Assembly: GCA_949825065.1 (NCBI GenBank)
Contig: OX463847.1
Span: 37,691,042-37,755,041, forward strand
DNA length: 64,000 nt
Source: Odontocerum albicorne
Lineage: Eukaryota; Arthropoda; Insecta; Trichoptera; Odontoceridae
Direction: 5' to 3'
Numbering within the stretch: the stretch's first letter is position 1; each line of letters opens with the position of its first letter. The notes under the pieces were generated by a model. That model was not told where the DNA came from, made no database searches, and saw only the letters and a list, made by a program, of their open reading frames with translations. The translations under genes were made by a program, and so were the position numbers. Below are positions 1 to 11,535 of this stretch, in pieces.

Positions 1-440
1 AATTGCATTTCAGACTTCAAATCATACACTCGTTTCAGCATTTTTACGCGACTTATTTTAGTTTAATAAAGAATAATACATCTCCGTATTTCCAGTCCGT
101 GTCACGTAAAACTCCTTAAATCGGTGGTGGTTTAATCCTTTTGATCAAATTATCATATATTCACGAGTTTTATAATTCGCTTAACAACATTTGCCATTTT
201 TAAATTCTTTGCATACAAATTCACTTAATGTGTCATGCAATGACAAACGATTAATTAACGTCCTGTCAGTTATTTAACGTCTCTTGCAATCAACTCTGTA
301 ATAAATCATTATTTTGTCCAGACATGGTTAGTGTATAATATTCCTACACGTTTCTCAAATGGAATATTTAATCAACAGAGAACTTTTTCAGTTCTTAGTA
401 AATATGTTGTCTTGTGGTATTTTTCTCATTGGTATTAAAT
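1..440. other. AT-rich sequence, nothing recognised
   Basis: No coding, RNA or repeat signal that I can support. Confidence 0.5.
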
Positions 441-454
441 ACGTAACGTTATAA

Positions 455-630
455 CAAAATGCGGACATAATAGCGCTCACAGAATCCTGGTTAAGCTCAT
501 CTGTGTAGAATTGAGAAATATTCGAGACAAGTGCGTAACATATATTTCGGAGTGACGCGGGCGAGCGCGGACGTAGGGTGTTGCTGGTTGTAAACCAGCA
601 GATCCCTTGCGAGCGCATACCAAGACATCT
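455..630 (+). pseudogene. LINE endonuclease fragment
   Basis: Plus frame reads ADIIALTESWLSSSV, stops, then EIF and IFRSDA...RRVLLVVN, matching the APE-type endonuclease motif of Jockey/CR1-like LINEs. Two in-frame stops show it is dead. It runs into the minisatellite at 617. Confidence 0.6.
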
Positions 631-789
631 AGGTGAGGTGTCCGATAAAAATACCAAGACATCTGGGTGAGGTGTCCGATAAAAATACCAAGACATCTGG
701 GAGAGGTGTCCGATAAAAATACCAAGACATCTGGGTGAGGTGTCCGATAAAAATACCAAGACATCTGGGTGAGGTGTCCGATAAAAATA
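617..789. repeat. 34-bp minisatellite, five copies
   Basis: Units start ATACCAAGACATCTGGGTGA and are nearly identical. They create overlapping open frames on the minus strand that are not genes. Confidence 0.9.
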
Positions 790-944
790 AATATATTTAT
801 GTCTATGTAGATCTTGTGTCTGATTAAAACTGTTTTCTTCAATTCAACGATTGTGTTCAATACAATTATATAAAGAATGAATACGGCAATATTATCTATT
901 TAGTATGCAGCAATATTAATTGTTAGGTAGACAGATCGTTGGAG

Positions 945-1110
945 TGCTTTGTTAAAAATGACAGGCACCATTCGACACTCTCCGTGGATATGCAAGTGAA
1001 GTGCACGGGCCTGGGTAAAGGGTCACAACTACCACCCGCCGCCACCCAGGGATCCTTTCTTCGCCCTGGGTGATTCCGTTCAACGTATAACTATAAGGCA
1101 GTATTTTTTC
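945..1110 (-). mobile_element. LINE 3' terminal fragment
   Basis: Minus frame reads NGITQGEERIPGWRRVVVVT and LYPGPCTSLAYPRRVSNGAC, GC-rich against AT-rich flanks and typical of insect LINE ORF2 tails. The family assignment is a guess. Confidence 0.4.
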
Positions 1111-1755
1111 TTTAAAAAACTGTTTACTGTATTTTGATTGGAAGACTACAAAGTATTGAAAATATATACGAGGCTGTAGAATACTTCCATATTGTAATTT
1201 ACGGAACGTTAGATATCTGTGCCCTACAGAAACATAAGTACGTACCAAATTTGTCCAATTATCCAGTTTGGTTCAATGTCGACGTAATCAAATATCTCAA
1301 AAATAAAAATAATCCTCACAATAATTATCTACAAAGCAGAAATCAGACCGACTATTAAGAATTCTCAAGGCTGAGATACAAATTAAAAACTCAAATATAA
1401 CAAACGCGCCTTAAGTATTTTGACAAAATATAGGCTTATGGTACATCCAAAGCAATTCGTCAAATAAGAAAATGAGTAAAACTAGCTTTAAATTTAACAT
1501 ATGAAACTGAGAGACAGCTTTATCGAAGTTCTCCAGATTATTGCAAAAAACTTTGCATAATATTTTTGATCAGTTGACCTAGATTCAACAGCTAAAAATT
1601 ACCTAAATAAATAAAAAACAGTTCATAAGACAGTAGAAGCATATCGCTCTATTCTTTTCCTAAGGAAGAAGTTTAAAAAAGCATAAACTTATTGCAAACC
1701 GTCAAAGCCAACTAGATGAGTTATCAGCCGACATTTTCTAAGTCTGTATAGAATA
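1111..1755. other. AT-rich sequence, nothing recognised
   Basis: A short plus-strand open frame at 1134-1358 has no recognisable domain and biased AT composition. Confidence 0.4.
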
Positions 1756-1759
1756 CGTG

Positions 1760-1925
1760 TGAGGTGCATGGCCGCGCGGTAACTCACTGGTTTTCCGTGC
1801 GGAAGGTTGTCAGTTCGAACCCCGCACTGTGCTACTCTTTTCGAACGACACATGCACTTTTTCCGCCTAGTGTTCGAGGTTATAAGGATACCCATGACTT
1901 CGGTCATATCTATTATTAATAAAAA
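1760..1925 (+). mobile_element. tRNA-derived SINE (family B)
   Basis: Polymerase III box B-like AGTTCGAACCCCGCA follows a degenerate box A (GGCCGCGCGGTAACTCACTGG). The body TTTTTCCGCCTAG and CATGACTTCGGTCATATC is shared with 8650-8815 and with the inverted copy at 48910-49040. Confidence 0.7.
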
Positions 1926-1934
1926 TTCTATTTG

Positions 1935-2215
1935 CTATGAACTTGTGCATAAATTCTAATATGTTTTCCATAAGTTGGAAGACAACCAGGGTCCGCCCTA
2001 TCTTCAAAACGGGAGACCCGGTATACTTTCAAAATTACAGACCTGAAGCTGTTCTCTCAGTGCTTCCGAACATTTTCGATACTGTACTATGTAACCAATT
2101 GAGCCACCAAGTATCATAACGGCTTATTAGAAATCAACATTGTTGTTTGGCAAAACGATCGACTGTTATTAATCTTCTCTCTCTTTTACAGCAATGTGCA
2201 CCAAATCTAGTCAAG
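1935..2215 (+). pseudogene. LINE reverse transcriptase N-terminal fragment
   Basis: TTRVRPIFKTGDPVYFQNYRP matches the Jockey/CR1-like RT motif with a basic residue followed by PIFK.GD...NYRP. Stops follow in all frames. Confidence 0.65.
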
Positions 2216-2685
2216 CTTTCCCAAAAGGAGGTAGTGCAGGTGCCGCAAAAGTTCCTTTATTATTTTAAATTAATCATATTTTTTTCCTTTTGAAGTTTTC
2301 TCTAATTTTCATTCATTTATTATATTTTCAACGGCATATCGTATTTTAGACATGCCGTTGGAAATTTAAATCATGGAACCGTACAAGGTTACATAACGCA
2401 TCAAAATCGTTATCTTGTTTGCAAAATAATCGATCTATTGTCAATACGCAAAGTGTATTTTAAAAAAATTATGGCGCTACTTAAAACTGCCCATCAGCAG
2501 GAGAAAATATCCACTAGTAAACAAGTTTGAACAGTACGGATCAGTAAATGATAGGAATCTTACAGAAATACCTCGAATGAGCTGATCGATTGAAAATATC
2601 GCGTGAGTAAGAGAAAGTGTTACACAAAACTCCAAAAAATCAAACAGAAGACAATCTGCTTAAATCAGTATTCAATTGTAGTTAA
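2216..2685. other. AT-rich sequence, nothing recognised
   Basis: No coding or repeat structure that I can support. Confidence 0.4.
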
Positions 2686-2689
2686 TAAC

Positions 2690-3120
2690 TTTGACACCAT
2701 TAAATTCACTTTTTGAGACTTATTTGGATTACATTAAAGTAATCGATGCATTGAATTTAATACTATATTGACTATTAATACTTAAATATCATCTGCAAAA
2801 ATTAAAAATTCAAGTCTATAGAAACATGGTGATATGTCATTCACGAACTGACTTAACAAAACCAGTCCCATGTGAGACCCCTGGGGCACACCGCTTGTTA
2901 GATTGATTTTCTTCGACAGTATGCCGCTTATATTTCAGAAAAATACGACCGTGACTATTCCAAAAACTGCCCTTTGTTCTACTCGTATATTTAGACAATT
3001 TATAAATCCGATGATAAACCCAATCGAAAGCTTTATTGAGGTCCGTATATACAGCACCAACTTGAAGGCCAGAATTCAGCGCCCCTGCCATTTGATTTGT
3101 ATAAAGGTATTACATTGTTG
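2690..3120 (-). pseudogene. LINE reverse transcriptase core fragment
   Basis: Minus frame reads VGAVYTDLNKAFDWVYH (RT motif A), CAPGVSHG (degraded SGVPQG) and LIFADDI (catalytic FADD). Frameshifts and stops separate the blocks. Opposite strand to the 1935 fragment, so a separate insertion. Confidence 0.7.
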
Positions 3121-4460
3121 TTATCGACCTTTCAAAGAAGAAGCCTTGCTGATTAAGTACTATAAAAAATCTTTATTAACTAAAAATTCAATCCAACACA
3201 GGACACTCAAAGACCTTTGATATATTTGAGAGCAAACAGATCGGTCGCTATTTACACACATCATGTATTTTTCCACTTTTTAGTATTGGCTTTAAAAACC
3301 CTGCTTTACATTTATCGGGAAATTAATAGATATTTATTAAATAGTTTGAGTAGAGGTATTCAAAGGTTCTTACACAACTATTTAGAAAGACAGGTGGTAT
3401 GTTATAATAACTAGGGATATCTATATAACGCCGTTTCTCAATAATTTCAACCATGCTTAAATTCACTTGAGCCACCTCGAACATTTGGTTAGTCTAAAGG
3501 TTTGTTAGTCGTTCCTGACGTATACACCATTAAAGGAATCCACTAAATTATAAGATATTTCCTAAAAAATACATACATGGACTGTTTTAAAGTCCTGTTT
3601 TAAAATCCATCAATAATATGCTATTAAAAGAAATTATGAAAAAAAAAACAAACTGTTAGGATGCCAAGCTTTATTTCTTGTAGGTCAACAATCCCTGTTG
3701 TTGTACATAGGGCATAATCCCTAATTGTGAATGTGCCTAATGTTCAAAGGATTTTGGTGAAAATTCAAAATACTCAAATTAAAAAAAATAATGGTCAATC
3801 TGGAAATTCTTAACTAAGCGATTGGCTATAAAATAATAATAAAAATAAAAGGGAAAAACTCGTCTATTAAAAATAATCGATTGTTGTTTATTCACGTGCG
3901 GTAGTATTGATAATAGGTGCGATTACGAACAACGAGTTCCGTGCTTACTCTAATGGTTCTAAACCCGAAGGCTTGATTAATGTAGCCAATGGTAGTGATG
4001 TTTTCAGTTCTGTTTTTGTTGTTTATTTAACAGGTCAATTTCCGATTTTTCCTCGTACATACACCTCACTATGCTTTTTCTTATTTTTTTTATATTGATC
4101 TTGGATTTGTTGAAACGGAAATCATTATAAGGAGGCAGAGCATTTTAAAATGCCCTCACTGACCCTTCGCCCTTCGTTGGGTGGACAACACATACAAATG
4201 CGGTTTTATTATATTCGATTGTTTCCCCTTTTATTTGTCTCATTACGATAGTAACAGGGATTGGCCGGTTCTTTCTGAACTCCTGCAGCTTTTTTCTTTT
4301 CCCAATATTCAGTCCGAGTTTGCCTTAGCTTCTCTTGAAATGCTCCCGTTGGAAAATACATTATATGACTTATAATCAATATAGCACGTTGTGTGGCGGT
4401 CCAATATGAAGATGCTTCTAAGATAAAAAAAATATTTCATTGTAATATGTTTAGTTCAAC
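3121..4460. other. AT-rich sequence, nothing recognised
   Basis: Only short AT-biased open frames without domains. Confidence 0.4.
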
Positions 4461-4463
4461 ACT

Positions 4464-4615
4464 GTTTTTTCCACTTCATACAACGGTATAACCTTACTGG
4501 TTTCCACTTCATACAACGGTATAACCTTACTGGTTTTTTCCACTTTATACAACGGTATAACCTTAGTGGTTTCCACTTAATACAAAGGTATAACCTTACT
4601 GGTTTTTTCCACTTC
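4464..4615. repeat. Short tandem repeat related to the hairpin MITE arm
   Basis: Four or five imperfect units of about 34-38 bp built on TTCCACTTCATACAACGGTA and TAACCTTACTGG. The unit resembles the arm of the hairpin MITE at 10020, so it may be an expanded MITE end. It lies 320 bp downstream of the Ly6-like gene. Confidence 0.65.
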
Positions 4616-4639
4616 CGTAATTTAATTTGGACATATTAT

Positions 4640-4735
4640 ACATTTTTAATGGATCTGGGTTTGTTGCCTTTCATTTGTTGTATCCCCAGTAAACTAGGCT
4701 TTTGCCTGTATCTCACTGAGGAGATAGGAGTATTA
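4640..4735 (+). repeat. Dispersed conserved repeat R, short copy
   Basis: Carries GATCTGGGTTTGTTGCCTTT and CAGTAAACTAGGCTTTTGCC, then TGTATCTCACTGAGGA. The same block occurs at 9310-9400 (inverted), 29338-29420 and 42010-42082. Confidence 0.75.
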
Positions 4736-4867
4736 AGTCCAAAAGTATAAATCATTCAATAATAAAATATGTGTTAAAAACTGTTTTACAACGTATGATA
4801 ATTTTTTTATTAAAATTAAAATATTCGTACAAATATTTTTAAGTATGATTTACTGAAATAAATACAA

Positions 4868-4873
4868 TTTATT
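4868..4873 (-). terminator. Candidate poly(A) signal of the Ly6-like gene
   Basis: AATAAA on the minus strand about 60 bases past the stop codon. It is the first such hexamer after the stop that I see. AT-rich background makes chance matches common. Confidence 0.4.
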
Positions 4874-4932
4874 GGTGATTGGGTGAAGTTTTTCTTTTCT
4901 TTAGTGGACACAAACTTAACTACTAAATATAT

Positions 4933-5144
4933 TTAAAAAAATCGCCACAGAGGTAATACAAGGAGTAATAACATCCCCTTAGTGATACTGCTGAGCCCAG
5001 CCGAGTTGCAATCATCTTTATCACATACTCCGCATTCTTCCGTTATGCTTATTGCAGAATTGTTAATGAAGGCAAGGCATTTCTTTTCATTTTCAGCACT
5101 ACTTTTTGGTAAACAGCCTCGATTTACCATAGTTTTCTCGTTTT
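4933..5144 (-). CDS. Ly6-like gene, exon 3 (last five cysteines and GPI tail)
   Basis: The acceptor GAATTTCAG leads into GAA AAC GAG in the phase left by exon 2. It encodes residues 168-237: RGCLP, KKC, EECGVCDKDDCN, then SITKGMLLLLVLPLWRFF and a TAA stop. The cysteine pattern completes the ten-cysteine three-finger domain begun in exon 2. Confidence 0.85.
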
Positions 5145-8100
5145 CTGAAATTCAAAACGAAATAAGTTATATATTTTTATGTAATGCATTGTTTTACATT
5201 GAAATGCACATTGATATAATTTTTGATAAAATGATACCATTACGCAAATTTTGATAAATTTGTCAAGAATACCAACTTTCACTGTATCTAGCATTCGAAG
5301 ACTATAAAAAGAATTTTGATTCTGTCAAGATATCCACTTTTATCAGGGCCCAACTTAATCAAGGAATACGAAAACGCCAATAACACAATTTAACATATTA
5401 AACTGTCCAACAATAATAATTCGACAGAAACAGTAAGCCCTTATAAAAGTTCCAATAAATTTTTAATAAGTAAGGGAGTCTGCCAGGGTGATATCATGTC
5501 CCTAAAATTATTATCAACGCTACTCTGGAAGCTGTGTTCAAGAAGCTCGAATGGGACAATACAGCAATCTGTGTCAATGGTTCATTTCTGAGTCATCAAA
5601 GATTTGCAGACGATATCATTTTCTTCGTTACGTGATTTGAGGAACTACGGAGCCAAATATTGAAATTGAGATAGGCAAGAAAAATAACGGTTTTGAAAAT
5701 GAACATTGAAAAGAAAAAAAATATTATTTAAACCGTTTTGCTGATGTCACATCAAAACAGGTAGATGGAACGCAGCTAAAAAAAATCCAATGAAATATCT
5801 ACAATACTTAGGGCTAAGTGTTTTGTTTGAGGATTGCACTTTCAATGAAATAAAAATATGAGAGGAAAAATCAGTTTGGAGTTCCTTTGGACGACTGAAC
5901 AACATTTTTAAAGGTAATCTAACCAAAATCAGATATATAACCAATCATACCAGTACTAACATTTGGATGGAAAACTTAGATTATTTATGTACGAATGATA
6001 CAAAAACTCCTGACAACACAACGCTGCATGAAGAGATGCATGCTAAGTTATACCAGAAGTGACTGTAAAAACAATGAGTGGATTCATGCTCAAACAAAAG
6101 TTGACTATATATGTTCTAAAATACTCATGATATAGAGGTTTTGAACTTCACGTGGAAATGGACTTGGCATGTTGCCCGAGCAACGGACTTGGATAAGGTA
6201 AGGATTTAGGTAATTTTCTCTTAATGGGAGAATGAAACGTTTCTTTCTCGTAATGGGAGAATGAAATGTTAATCCGTCTCACCGTTAGATACACCGTCTT
6301 AATAAAGATTGAAAAGCGTTAATTGTAATTGCAAATGCAAATTTTAACAATCACAGTCAAGCAGTTTTATTTGTTTTAAAATATATTTACTTCGACAACG
6401 TTATGTTTTCTAAATTGAGAAAAATGTTTCTGCATATCATATATGTTTTGCGTTTCATTTTCACTTGTTTTAAAATACATTTAACTGGTTTCATTTGTTT
6501 TAAAATATATTTACTTCGACAACGTTATGTTTTCGAAAATGAGAAAAATGTTTTTGCATATATGTTTTGCGTTTCATTTTCCCTTTATGGTCACACAATG
6601 TTTTATTTCATTTTTACTTGTGAAGCGGCATTTATGAATGTACGAGTATATTAATTCACTAAGAAATTGTCTTCGAATTGAATAGTTCTATTTTTTTTTT
6701 AAATACGAGTATTTGTAATATAAACTTTACGTTATGCAATAGCTTCAGCACATACTCGAAAGTTTTGTTTCATTTTCCTTTCACGGTCACAGTGCGTTTT
6801 GTTTGATTTTTGACTTAAGCAAATTAAATAAAAGAAAAGTCTGACGTTGCGTAGTGTCACACTAAAGTCTGATAAGGATATCATCAATGATGGATTTGAG
6901 CGGCGATTTGCAGTGCAAGTTTATATTGCTTGGGTTTTATGTGTTTGGGTATTTATCTAGATCTGTCATTATAAGGTCATAGTAATCCAGAAGTCTAAGT
7001 TTAGTTCTCCACCCTCATCATGACTATGTTGCAAAAACGCCTTTTATTCAACCTGGGAGATGTGGACTCGATTCCTATTTGTACCTTGGTGTTTGAAAAT
7101 TTAATCTGGTTTCACATAAGGCTTGTTTAAAAATTTTCTGATTGGTTGGAATAGATTGGTACCGCAGGGTTTTACTGTATACAACCTACTTTAATACGAT
7201 TAATTTATTTTATCTATATTTACTCAGTGTTGCCTGTTATTTAGGTTGTATTTTCTGGAAGACAGGCATTTTACTAATTAGACCACAACAGTATATAATT
7301 TATCTACTGTAATTTTTAAGCTATCTGGGGGTTTAAGCAACTGCTTTATATTGATTTCATAGAAAAAAGTACCGTAACGGTCTGGAAAAAAAATTGAGAA
7401 TCAAATCCGAGAAGCCAGTTTGCTATGCATGGCCAGGTTTAAAGAGTAAGAACATGTTTATTTTTACCTTTGTAAACTACTTTGATGCATTCGAAGTCTT
7501 TTTTCGCTGGTGTCGTTGACGCAGGAGTTGTTGTCGATGGTGTAGTTGTAGGTGGTTCCGTTGGTGTAGTTGTAGGTGGTTCCGTTGGTGTAGTTGTAGG
7601 TGGTTCCGTTATTATAGGTGGTTCCGTTATTATAGGTGGTTCCGTTATTATAGGTGGTTCCGTTATTATAGGTGGTTCCGTTATTATAGGTGGTTCCGTT
7701 ATTATAGGTGGTTCCGTTATTATAGGTGGTTCCGTTATTATAGGTGGTTCCGTTATTATAGGTGGGTCAGTTTCTACATCCAAAAGATTTTTAGCTTTTT
7801 CAGGTGTTTTCGTTGTTGTAGAAGTTGATGATGATTCTTCTCCGCAGTCTTTTGACGGAATGTCTTTCACCGTATCACAGTCTTTACATTGGTAACACTT
7901 CAATGATACGCCTAAAAATACAAATAACATATTAGTTCACATAATTATAACAATAATTACCCAGATCTTTCTGGTATGCTTTGAAGTTCGTCGGAAGTAA
8001 ACATCAATATCTAAAATCTAAAGACGTTATTGTTGAAAACTATATTAAGATTGTAATTTGTAATAACTGATGACGCACTAGTTTTAATTTTATAAACAGT

Positions 8101-11100
8101 GCTCGATGCAAGTAAGGTTCAATGCAAATCCCAAGAACTGAGATAAACTTTAGTCTATTGTTGAAAGTAATGAGTTTTACTCCCTTGTCATATAGAAGAA
8201 ACACATTAAATCTCCGAACATTGTGTAAGATATCAGCTAATATTTCAACAGCCTCAGACGACCTCCGTGGCCTAGTTAAAAGGACGCCAGTCTCCCAGCC
8301 CGGAGGTTGCCGGTATAAATTCAGCTGGAACCCAGATTTCTTTAAAAAGGTTTGCAGTCTGTGTTTCGCTTAAGGCCTCTTTTACATATTTCTGATTGGT
8401 TGGAAGAGATTGCCATATGGCAATAAGCCAGTCAGGTTGTGCTGTATAGAACGGAAGTGTTATACAATACAACAGCTAGCACTAACTCAGTTGGTCAGGC
8501 TCCACGTTCCTTGGCAAAATATTTTATGACATACCATAATGACATAGATACAACTTATTATTTATCCAAATGCAGCATAACAATACGAGAATAACACAGA
8601 TTTATAATTTAATATAGGCATTTTGCGGATTCTCATATGTTTTTGACAATTTTAGGTGCATGGTATCTTGGTTACGCACTGGACTTCCATGCGAAAGGTC
8701 ACCGGTTTGAACCCCGTAGCTATGCTGCCCCTCTCGAATGACACAGATATTTTTTCCGCCTAGAATTCGGGGGTATAAGAATATGACTTTGGTAATATCT
8801 ATTCTTTCAAAATAAAAAAAAGGATGTCGATGGGCTCCGATCGTTTCGCCTCGGTGTGCCATCTGATACAGCAGATCAGGGTGATCGGTGAGTTTGCTGG
8901 GATACAACGGTTAATTTCACGGCACATCTAGGATGAATTCAATAAAGGCAAAGGGAGGAAAACACTTTAGACAGTCGATCGGAGCGTGGTTGTTATTGCG
9001 ACAGGAGTTTGAGTTCTTGGGCTTGCAAGAGGAATGACTTGTGGTAAAGGTTTGTATGAGCTCTTGAGCGAGGTATTTTTTTTATTGTTTTGCATTTACG
9101 TTTTTATATTTTATCTTTATGATTATGTGCAGTATACTGCGGGGTGAATGTTTTTGGGCTGTGTGGAGAATGAAGTGTAAGGGATATGATTTCACGTGAT
9201 GTACGAGTATACATGTGTAATGGAGTGTCACTGTTTGTCAGGTAGATGAGAATGTGCAACGGGGTTTTTATAATAAAAAATCGGAAAGAAGTATATTCAT
9301 GTTATATGTTATGTCCTCAGTGAGATACAGGCAAAAGCCCAGTTTACTGGGGACACGACAAATGAAAGGCAACAAACCCAGATTCATTAAAATTGTGTGT
9401 CCAAATAAATTTTCTGTTGTGTTTTTCATAAATGACGTATATTTCTTGTGATGTGTAAAAAAATGCTTCAATTTTAAAACTGACTTGACGTTTGAATGTC
9501 AAGGCGAAAACGACTACATACAAGAACTAAATGATGAATAATTACTATTAATATAGGTTTATTTCTAAAAATATAGTATGCAGGTATGTTTCAAGAAACC
9601 ACACATATATTTTAAGGCAATGGAAAAGAAAATAAATTGGAGAAAAAAGCTATCAAAGGTCTGCTTATCGCATTGTTGATCTTCAGTCGAGATACACTCT
9701 CAACAATAGAGGCAATCTCGGCACGAGGACATTAAATGTTTTTCAGCACACGCCTTTGTTCGTGTTAATTATAATACCAAAACAATGATAGTATAAAGTT
9801 GTTAAAATAACTCATTAAATGTGTACAAAAATGTTTAAAATATAAATTTAAATACACGCATAATTCCACTCACTGCTGCGTGAAGCGTCCAAATTTTAAG
9901 AAAAGAGAAACAATTATTTCGCTGAGAGTTGTCAAATAAAAAATAGTGAATGTAGAGTAAATTACATGGGTTTGTGTTCTCGTAGCATAAAAATAACAAT
10001 TCAATTGATTAAAGGAAAAATTGTAATTTGTTTTATCAAACATTGTTTATTCCACTTTTTGTAACGGTACGAGTATAACCCTACAACGGTATCAGCGAGC
10101 ACAAATAAGACTGGTGATGAGGTGAAAACCTTGAAACCAGTAGGGTTATACCGTTACAAAAAGTGGAATAAACAGTGTTTGATATAACAAATTACAATGT
10201 CTTTAAATCTCCACAATGTTAATGCATTAACTATAAATAATAAAATAACAATTAATTTTTAATAGTTATTTTTTTGTTACATTTTGCAATAAAAAGTGTC
10301 CTTTGACCATTCAAATACATGATATTAAATAAAAATAACCACAAAAGTTATGTTATCGAACAGATTTTGTTTTAAAAAAATATAAACTGGATTAAGGTTT
10401 TCGAAAAAAAGCGTGGACTGATCTTCATCTAACACTATACGTGGCTCATCGTTTCCACATTCATAAAGGATATCTTCACCTCTAATCAAAGCAGAAAGTT
10501 CTTTTATTTATGCATAACCTTGTAAAATAATTTTATATTTGTTTTAAAGAGATTGTTGCTTGACAATAAGCACTGTACAATAAAAAAATTAAATAACTCA
10601 ATAAAAGAAAGATTTTCGTTTTTTATTACAACATATCAAATATAAATTAGCTCCATTATTAATTTAAAATTATTTTATTTTATTAAAAACTGTATCAACT
10701 TAGTATGCTCCTTGATAATTTTTACAATATTGAATACTTGTTTTTCTTTCATATATCATAAATGATTAATAATAAACACTGTACAATCAAAAATTTAATA
10801 ACGTAATAAAAGAAAGATTTTCGTTTTTTATTACAACATATCAAATATAAATTAGCTCCAATATTAATTTAAAATTATTTTATTTATTAAAAATATATAT
10901 CAACCGACCATGCTCCTTGATAATTTTTATAATATTGAATACTTGTTTTTTTTTCATATATCATAAATGATTAATAATAAACACTGTACAATAAAACATT
11001 AAATAACGTAATAAAAGAAAGATTTTCGTTTTTTGTTGCAATATATCAAATATAAATAAGCTCAAATATTGATTTAAAATTATTTTATTTTATTCAAAAA

Positions 11101-11419
11101 TATATCAACTGAGTATGCTCCTTCATAATTTTTACAATATTGAATACTTGTTTTTCTTTCATATATCATAAATAATTAATAAAATTTTAAGTTGCAGTAA
11201 TATTTCGCAAATGCTCCTAAGAACATAAAAAAATAGATTTTTTTTCTATTCAAAATATTAATGTCCCTTTTGTGGAATACTGTCATCAAATTTCGGTCAA
11301 ATTGTCAAAATCAAAATAAAAGAGGAAAAAAACACTTTTTGTAAATAATTTTTATATTTACCTGACTGAACAAGTGCAACAACCAAAACTACAACGGCGG
11401 CACAACGAAAGACAAACAT
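4933..11419 (-). CDS. Ly6/three-finger GPI-type surface protein with Pro/Thr-rich insert (3 exons, 237 aa)
   Basis: Join on the minus strand of 11419-11362, 7911-7468 and 5144-4933. All splice sites are GT-AG and both introns fall in phase 1, so the frame stays open for 237 residues. Residues 1-19 are a hydrophobic signal peptide. Ten cysteines follow at 25, 28, 31, 42, 161, 178, 190, 205, 208 and 213, ending in CGVCDKDDCN, the Ly6/uPAR signature of insect proteins in the quiver/bero class. Residues 224-237 form a hydrophobic tail that suggests a GPI signal. Between Cys42 and Cys161 lies an unusual spacer: a Ser/Thr stretch, nine PPIITE repeats (69-122), then PPTTTPTE units. Members of this family are usually small extracellular proteins anchored to the membrane that modulate receptors or channels or organise junctions; which role applies here cannot be read from sequence. 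Intron 1 carries SINEs, a MITE and tandem repeats; intron 2 carries a dead LINE. Confidence 0.85.
5285..6205 (+). pseudogene. RTE/L1-like LINE fragment in intron 2 of the Ly6-like gene
   Basis: Broken plus frames read LAFEDYKKNFDSV, SKGVCQGDIMS, CVNGSFLSHQRFADDIIFF and, near the end, FTWKWTWHVARATDLDK. These are successive RT and C-terminal motifs. Many stops; antisense to the host gene. Confidence 0.7.
6366..6560. repeat. Local duplication of about 130-bp spacing
   Basis: TTTTAAAATATATTTACTTC followed by GACAACGTTATGTTTTC occurs twice, with similar GAGAAAAATGTTT flanks. Confidence 0.7.
7468..7911 (-). CDS. Ly6-like gene, exon 2 (first four cysteines, repeat spacer, fifth cysteine)
   Basis: The acceptor TTTTTAG precedes GCGTATCATTG and the donor is GTAAAAAT. 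It encodes residues 20-167 and holds CYQCKDC and KDCGEE, the Pro/Thr spacer, and FECIKVVYK. The open frame runs past the donor to a stop near 7439, but exon 3 supplies the remaining Ly6 cysteines, so the donor is preferred. Confidence 0.85.
7505..7765 (-). repeat. 18-bp coding minisatellite: nine PPIITE units plus PPTTTPTE units
   Basis: Nine tandem 18-bp units encode PPIITE (7604-7765). Two PPTTTPTE units, one shortened unit and a TTTPASTTPA run follow. Units are nearly identical at DNA level, so expansion is recent or homogenised. The Thr/Pro content resembles mucin-like stalks that can be O-glycosylated. The complementary strand is also open because of the repeat; that reading is a shadow. 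Confidence 0.85.
8262..8480 (+). mobile_element. tRNA-derived SINE (family A)
   Basis: Box A-like TGGCCTAGTTAAAAGGACG and box B-like GGTTGCCGGTATAAATTC, then the body with GATTGGTTGGAAGAGATTGC and CATATGGCAATAAGCCAG. Other copies: 14735, 20540 (inverted), 30165 (head only), 47460. Confidence 0.75.
8650..8815 (+). mobile_element. tRNA-derived SINE (family B)
   Basis: Box B-like CCGGTTTGAACCCCGTAG with the same TTTTTTCCGCCTAG body and GACTTTGGTAATATCTATTC end as 1760-1925. Confidence 0.7.
8935..9480 (-). mobile_element. Dispersed repeat R, long copy (about 550 bp)
   Basis: The reverse complement matches 29335-29835 along its length: CGATCGGAGCGTGGTTGTTA, CTGACAAACAGTGACACTCC, the GGAAAGAAGTAT block, and the CTCAGTGAGATACAGGCAAA core shared with the short copies. 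No coding frame is recognised. Confidence 0.75.
9481..10019. other. Intron sequence, nothing recognised
   Basis: AT-rich DNA in intron 1 of the Ly6-like gene. Confidence 0.4.
10020..10198. mobile_element. Hairpin MITE (about 180 bp) in intron 1 of the Ly6-like gene
   Basis: ATTGTAATTTGTTTTATC at the left end is inverted at the right end. Both arms run through TTCCACTTTTTGTAACGGT. Same family as 46512-46715. Confidence 0.8.
10560..11190. repeat. Tandem repeat, about 205-bp unit, three copies
   Basis: CACTGTACAAT, AAAGAAAGATTTTCGTTTTT, TATCAAATATAAAT and GAATACTTGTTTTTCTTTC recur in order near 10569, 10778 and 10981. The array sits 170 bp from the first exon of the Ly6-like gene. Confidence 0.8.
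11362..11419 (-). CDS. Ly6-like gene, exon 1 (signal peptide)
   Basis: Begins MFVFRCAAVVVLVVALVQS and ends one base into codon 20 at a GTAAAT donor. It is too short for an ORF search. It was found because exon 2 has an acceptor but no start or signal sequence of its own, and this is the first upstream minus-strand signal peptide in the matching phase. Confidence 0.8.
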
Positions 11420-11494
11420 TTTGATAAAATTTCTTTTATTCACTCTCTATAATAAATTTTTTGATAGTATGTTATGTTACCAAAACACAAGAAC

Positions 11495-11531
11495 GGAATA
11501 GCTTTGATGGGCAAAATCGATTCTTATATAC
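11495..11531 (-). promoter_or_regulatory. Candidate core promoter of the Ly6-like gene
   Basis: Minus-strand GTATATAAG at 11531-11523 is a good TATA box about 105 bases upstream of the ATG. A start site would fall near 11500, giving an 80-base 5' leader. No transcript evidence is available. Confidence 0.45.
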
Positions 11532-11535
11532 AAGA

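Noticed and set aside
388..860. Two overlapping minus-strand open frames
   Set aside because: They are the 34-bp minisatellite read in two frames; the plus strand holds a LINE endonuclease remnant instead.
1760..1850. Possible tRNA gene
   Set aside because: Box B is good, but the cloverleaf cannot be closed and the following body is shared with other copies; it is a SINE. The same holds for 8262, 8650, 14735, 20540 and 47460.
7482..7895. 137-codon plus-strand open frame (GGSVII repeats)
   Set aside because: It is the complement of the PPIITE coding repeat in the Ly6-like exon; the 18-bp unit has no stop on either strand.
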